In this document: positions 39,986 through 42,233 of the stretch, piece by piece
How positions within the stretch are numbered: position 1 is the first letter of the stretch
Layout: the number at the start of each line of letters is the position of its first letter
Source of the DNA: G963666945 sp963666945
GTDB lineage: Bacteria > Bacteroidota > Bacteroidia > Bacteroidales > Marinifilaceae
DNA length: 42,233 nt
NCBI GenBank assembly: GCA_963666945.2
Contig: CAXXRT010000061.1
Location: 1 to 42,233, forward strand
Direction: 5' to 3'
Made by a program: the position numbers and the translations under genes
The notes under the pieces: generated by a model
Told to the model about the DNA's origin: nothing
The model's database searches: none
Seen by the model: the letters and a program-made list of their open reading frames with translations, nothing else

Positions 39986-40706
39986 TACAAATGTAGAAAA
40001 ATTAAGTTACATTTCAAAATTACAAAACAAACACAACTATATTACAAATGTATTTAAAAATAGTCAGCTGATATATTAACAAAAGTAAACTCACATTTGT
40101 GAATATTAGGTGGTGTATTGTAATTCAGGTATATGTATATGTAGTATTTTGTATATTTGTGTAATTTTATACATCTGTAATCGATAAATTGGATATTTTA
40201 AAAGAGTATTATAGCTTGAGAGCCTTAAAATCATATTTATATTCTAATTAAAAGTCTTTTTAAAGTAAAAATACACGCACTATATATAAAGCAATTGTTT
40301 AAATTAACAATATAACTAATTGGGTAACAATACCTACTATTCCTCATGATAATTTCATATGTTTGTAAAATCAATAAATGTAGGTAAAACATTCTTTAAA
40401 TACTTTAAGTAATACGCATATATGATTGATTAATAGGCACATGATACATGATATTCTATTTTAAGATCACCCTTTATTTTTGCTTTGTGCTAATAATATC
40501 CTTAACTAGCACAATTGTAGTATATTGCTTACAAATGTATAGACACATTTAGAATTACTGGAAATACTATACAGAAATCACTAGATACATTTGTATTAAT
40601 TTACAATAATTGTATCATAGTATTATAGATATTTACAATTAATATACATATGTAATAATTATATTCTGCATTATATTGTTATATTTAGAATAAATATTCA
40701 TTTGTA
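39986..40706. repeat. Array of TACAAATGTA/TACATTTGTA operator-like sites
   Basis: Ten-base sites with TACA/TGTA arms: 39986-39995 (TACAAATGTA), 40043-40052 (TACAAATGTA), 40092-40101 (CACATTTGTG, flanked T/A), 40170-40179 (TACATCTGTA), 40530-40539 (TACAAATGTA), 40586-40595 (TACATTTGTA), 40645-40654 (TACATATGTA) and 40697-40706 (TTCATTTGTA). Distances between centres are 57, 49, 78, 360, 56, 59 and 52 bases. Half-sites lie at 40008-40017 and 40021-40030. Probable binding sites of the adjacent XRE regulator (inference). Confidence 0.6.
39988..40017 (-). promoter_or_regulatory. Consensus promoter of the XRE gene, covered by an operator-like site
   Basis: On the minus strand: TTG (40017-40015), exactly 19 nt, then TACATTTG (39995-39988), a full match to TAnnTTTG, 27 bases before the ATG. 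The -7 box lies inside the operator-like TACATTTGTA (39995-39986). Confidence 0.75.
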
Positions 40707-40873
40707 ATAGGTATAAGTATATCCTTATCTTAAGAGTATCTTTTTGTATAAAATTTCTATGTATTTTCCTCATAAGTAATAATTATAAAATTGTTGAAGA
40801 CATTAAGCAGAAAATAATTATTGTAGTAATTGTGATTAGTAGTAAAAAATAATCAGTCCCCTACTCAATTTTG

Positions 40874-40881
40874 TATATTTG
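40874..40881 (+). promoter_or_regulatory. -7 box of the pepP-like gene
   Basis: TATATTTG, a full consensus match, 53 bases before ATG 40935. No clear -33 TTG. Confidence 0.5.
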
Positions 40882-40934
40882 CTAAAAACAATTACTTTTT
40901 GAGTTATTTTAAATATATCTAATAATATAGAACT

Positions 40935-42233
40935 ATGGCTATAAAAGATAAAATTTCCCAGTTAAGAAGGCTTATGAAAGAATATGGGCTTGATGCATAT
41001 ATTATCACAGGAAGTGATCCTCATTTAAGTGAATACCTTCCAGATTATTGGAAGACAAGACAATGGATATCAGGATTTACAGGAAGTTTTGGTAATGTTG
41101 TTGTCACACATGATAAAGCTGGATTATGGACAGATACACGATATTTCATCCAGGCAGAGAATCAACTTAAAGATACAGGAATAGATCTTTATAAATTAAG
41201 AGTACCAAATCAAATAGATATACCCACATGGCTTTCATCTGAGTTAGCTAAAGGTCAAAAAGTTGGTGTAGATGGCTTTTGTATTGGTGTTTCAGAGATT
41301 AATACTTTAAAAGAAGCATTTCTGGCTAAAAATATTGAAATATGTACGGATGTAGATTTAATAAGTCAAATATGGAGTAATAGGCCAGAATTACCCAAAG
41401 GGCTAATTATAGAGCAGCCTTTAGAACTATCTGGTATATCACGATTAGAAAAACTTAATCTCATCAGAGAATCGATGAAATCAAAGTGTGCAGATTATCA
41501 TTTAGTAGGCAGTTTAGATGATATATCCTGGATATTAAATATACGAGGTCGTGATATTCGATTCAATCCTGTTGCAATTTCTTATCTTTTAGTATCTAAT
41601 AATGAGGCAATTTTATTTATTGATCAAGAGAAAATATCAGAAGAACTAAGAATTGAACTAACAAACTTAAATGTAAAAATTGCTAATTATACCGACATAG
41701 TAATAAAACTAAAAGAAATAAAAGAAGTTTCAACGTTCTTAATTGATCCGAACAGAATTAATTATAATGTTTATAAAGCAATAGCAGGAACACATAACAT
41801 TGAGGAAGCAGAGAATCCTTCTGTACTTAAGAAATCTATAAAGAACTCAACAGAAATAGAAGGAATGAAGCGAGCATGTATAAAAGATGGTGTTGCACTT
41901 ACAAAATTCTGGTGTTGGTTAGAAAATAATATAAATAATAAACATACAGAGATCAATATTTCTGATAAACTTGCTCAATTCCGGGGTGAACAAGAAAATT
42001 TTGTAGAAGAGAGTTTTAATTCTATTGTTGCTTATAAAGAAAATGCAGCTCTACCCCATTATTCTGCAACGGAAAATAATTGTGCCGTTATAAAACCACA
42101 AGGACTCTTACTTATTGATTCCGGAGGGCAGTATAAAGATGGAACAACAGATATTACAAGGACAATGCCACAAGGCCCATTAAGTGAAGAAGAAATAAAT
42201 GACTATACCCTTGTACTAAAAGGTTTGATAAAT
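40935..42233 (+). CDS. pepP: Xaa-Pro aminopeptidase (M24B), 3'-truncated by window edge
   Basis: 433 codons open from ATG 40935 to the window end, with no stop, so the 3' part is outside. The start MAIKDKISQLRRLMKEYGLDAYIITGSDPHLSEYLPDYW and SGFTGSFGNVVVTHDKAGLWTDTRYFIQAE are typical of the N-terminal creatinase-like domain. A second such domain covers about 150-310. The catalytic pita-bread domain begins near 315 (IEGMKRACIKDGVALTKFWCWLE). Two metal ligands are visible, Asp395 and Asp406, in LIDSGGQYKDGTTDITRT; the His and Glu ligands lie beyond the window. It is a cytosolic metallopeptidase removing residues before proline. It acts on the same kinds of peptide as the S9 peptidase at 15.5 kb. 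Confidence 0.93.
   Translation, partial: MAIKDKISQLRRLMKEYGLDAYIITGSDPHLSEYLPDYWKTRQWISGFTGSFGNVVVTHDKAGLWTDTRYFIQAENQLKDTGIDLYKLRVPNQIDIPTWLSSELAKGQKVGVDGFCIGVSEINTLKEAFLAKNIEICTDVDLISQIWSNRPELPKGLIIEQPLELSGISRLEKLNLIRESMKSKCADYHLVGSLDDISWILNIRGRDIRFNPVAISYLLVSNNEAILFIDQEKISEELRIELTNLNVKIANYTDIVIKLKEIKEVSTFLIDPNRINYNVYKAIAGTHNIEEAENPSVLKKSIKNSTEIEGMKRACIKDGVALTKFWCWLENNINNKHTEINISDKLAQFRGEQENFVEESFNSIVAYKENAALPHYSATENNCAVIKPQGLLLIDSGGQYKDGTTDITRTMPQGPLSEEEINDYTLVLKGLIN

Larger units (their letters stand above)
39961..40934. other. 974-bp non-coding region between the XRE gene and pepP
   Basis: Very AT-rich with no ORF above about 15 codons with a plausible start. Besides the operator-like sites, it holds a perfect palindrome TACAATAATTGTA (40602-40614), ACAATTGT (40511-40518), an inverted pair GTGCTA/TAGCAC (40487-40512), and orphan plus-strand -7-like boxes TATATTTG (40152-40159) and TATTTTTG (40475-40482). 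These could start short non-coding transcripts, but no terminator follows. No tRNA is seen. Confidence 0.6.

Noticed and set aside
39961..40934. The 974-bp region as a prophage or integron attachment remnant.
   Set aside because: No integrase, no tRNA, no direct repeats of attachment type and no neighbouring phage genes; only the operator-like sites are supported.

Overview
This 42.2 kb window is AT-rich chromosomal DNA from a member of the Bacteroidota, probably Bacteroidales/Marinilabiliales rather than Flavobacteria. The evidence is a PorT-type type IX secretion (T9SS) gene next to ubiE/menG, the block rpmB-rpmG-DUF4295-ftsY, a class 1B PyrD with PyrK, many outer-membrane and TPR proteins with Bacteroidota-type signal peptides, and repeated matches to the Bacteroidota promoter (TTG, about 19 nt, TAnnTTTG). 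Most genes have no Shine-Dalgarno sequence, as expected for the phylum. The gene content is mainly housekeeping. I see no rRNA, tRNA, CRISPR, transposase or phage structural gene.

Layout. 1-3.7 kb: 3' part of ubiE/menG, porT, a COG2509-type flavoprotein and a secreted TPR protein. 3.9-7.6 kb: purL, split by a one-base frameshift. 7.7-9.3 kb (minus strand): prmA and an AlkD-like DNA glycosylase gene. 9.5-14 kb: a YitT-family transporter, rpmB-rpmG-DUF4295, ftsY and a low-molecular-weight phosphatase, then a second YitT paralogue on the minus strand. 14.1-19.4 kb: an acyltransferase, an omega-amidase-like nitrilase, a dipeptidyl peptidase IV-like S9 peptidase, a DHH phosphoesterase and a GldI-like FKBP lipoprotein. 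19.4-25 kb: an RsmI-like methylase (minus), a BASS-type permease, a PhnP-like metallo-hydrolase and gyrA. 25.1-27.6 kb: two tandem-duplicated secreted TPR proteins. 27.7-28.8 kb (minus): an ECF sigma factor with a small membrane partner. 29-34.8 kb: an SDR, a DUF3078 outer-membrane protein, an NdpA-like nucleoid protein, mltG and rpsF-rpsR-rplI. 35-39.5 kb: uvrA, then pyrK-pyrD (minus). 39.6-42.2 kb: an XRE-type regulator (minus), a 974-bp non-coding region, and the 5' part of an aminopeptidase P gene that runs off the end.

Points of most interest: (1) a set of TACAAATGTA-like operator sites in the 974-bp region between the XRE regulator and pepP. One of them coincides with the -7 box of a full consensus promoter for the regulator, and several are 49-59 bp apart. 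(2) Strong Shine-Dalgarno sequences before rpsR (bS18) and rplI only, in a genome that otherwise seems not to use them; bS18 belongs to the protein set that hides the anti-SD in this phylum. (3) The purL frameshift. (4) The mosaic TPR duplication. (5) Five tandem 12-residue repeats in the DUF3078 protein. (6) Very long perfect hairpins between convergent genes.

Several starts are set by promoter position (YitT, rpsF, the RsmI-like gene, pyrK), and two genes (DUF4295 and the truncated pepP) come from direct translation of the sequence.
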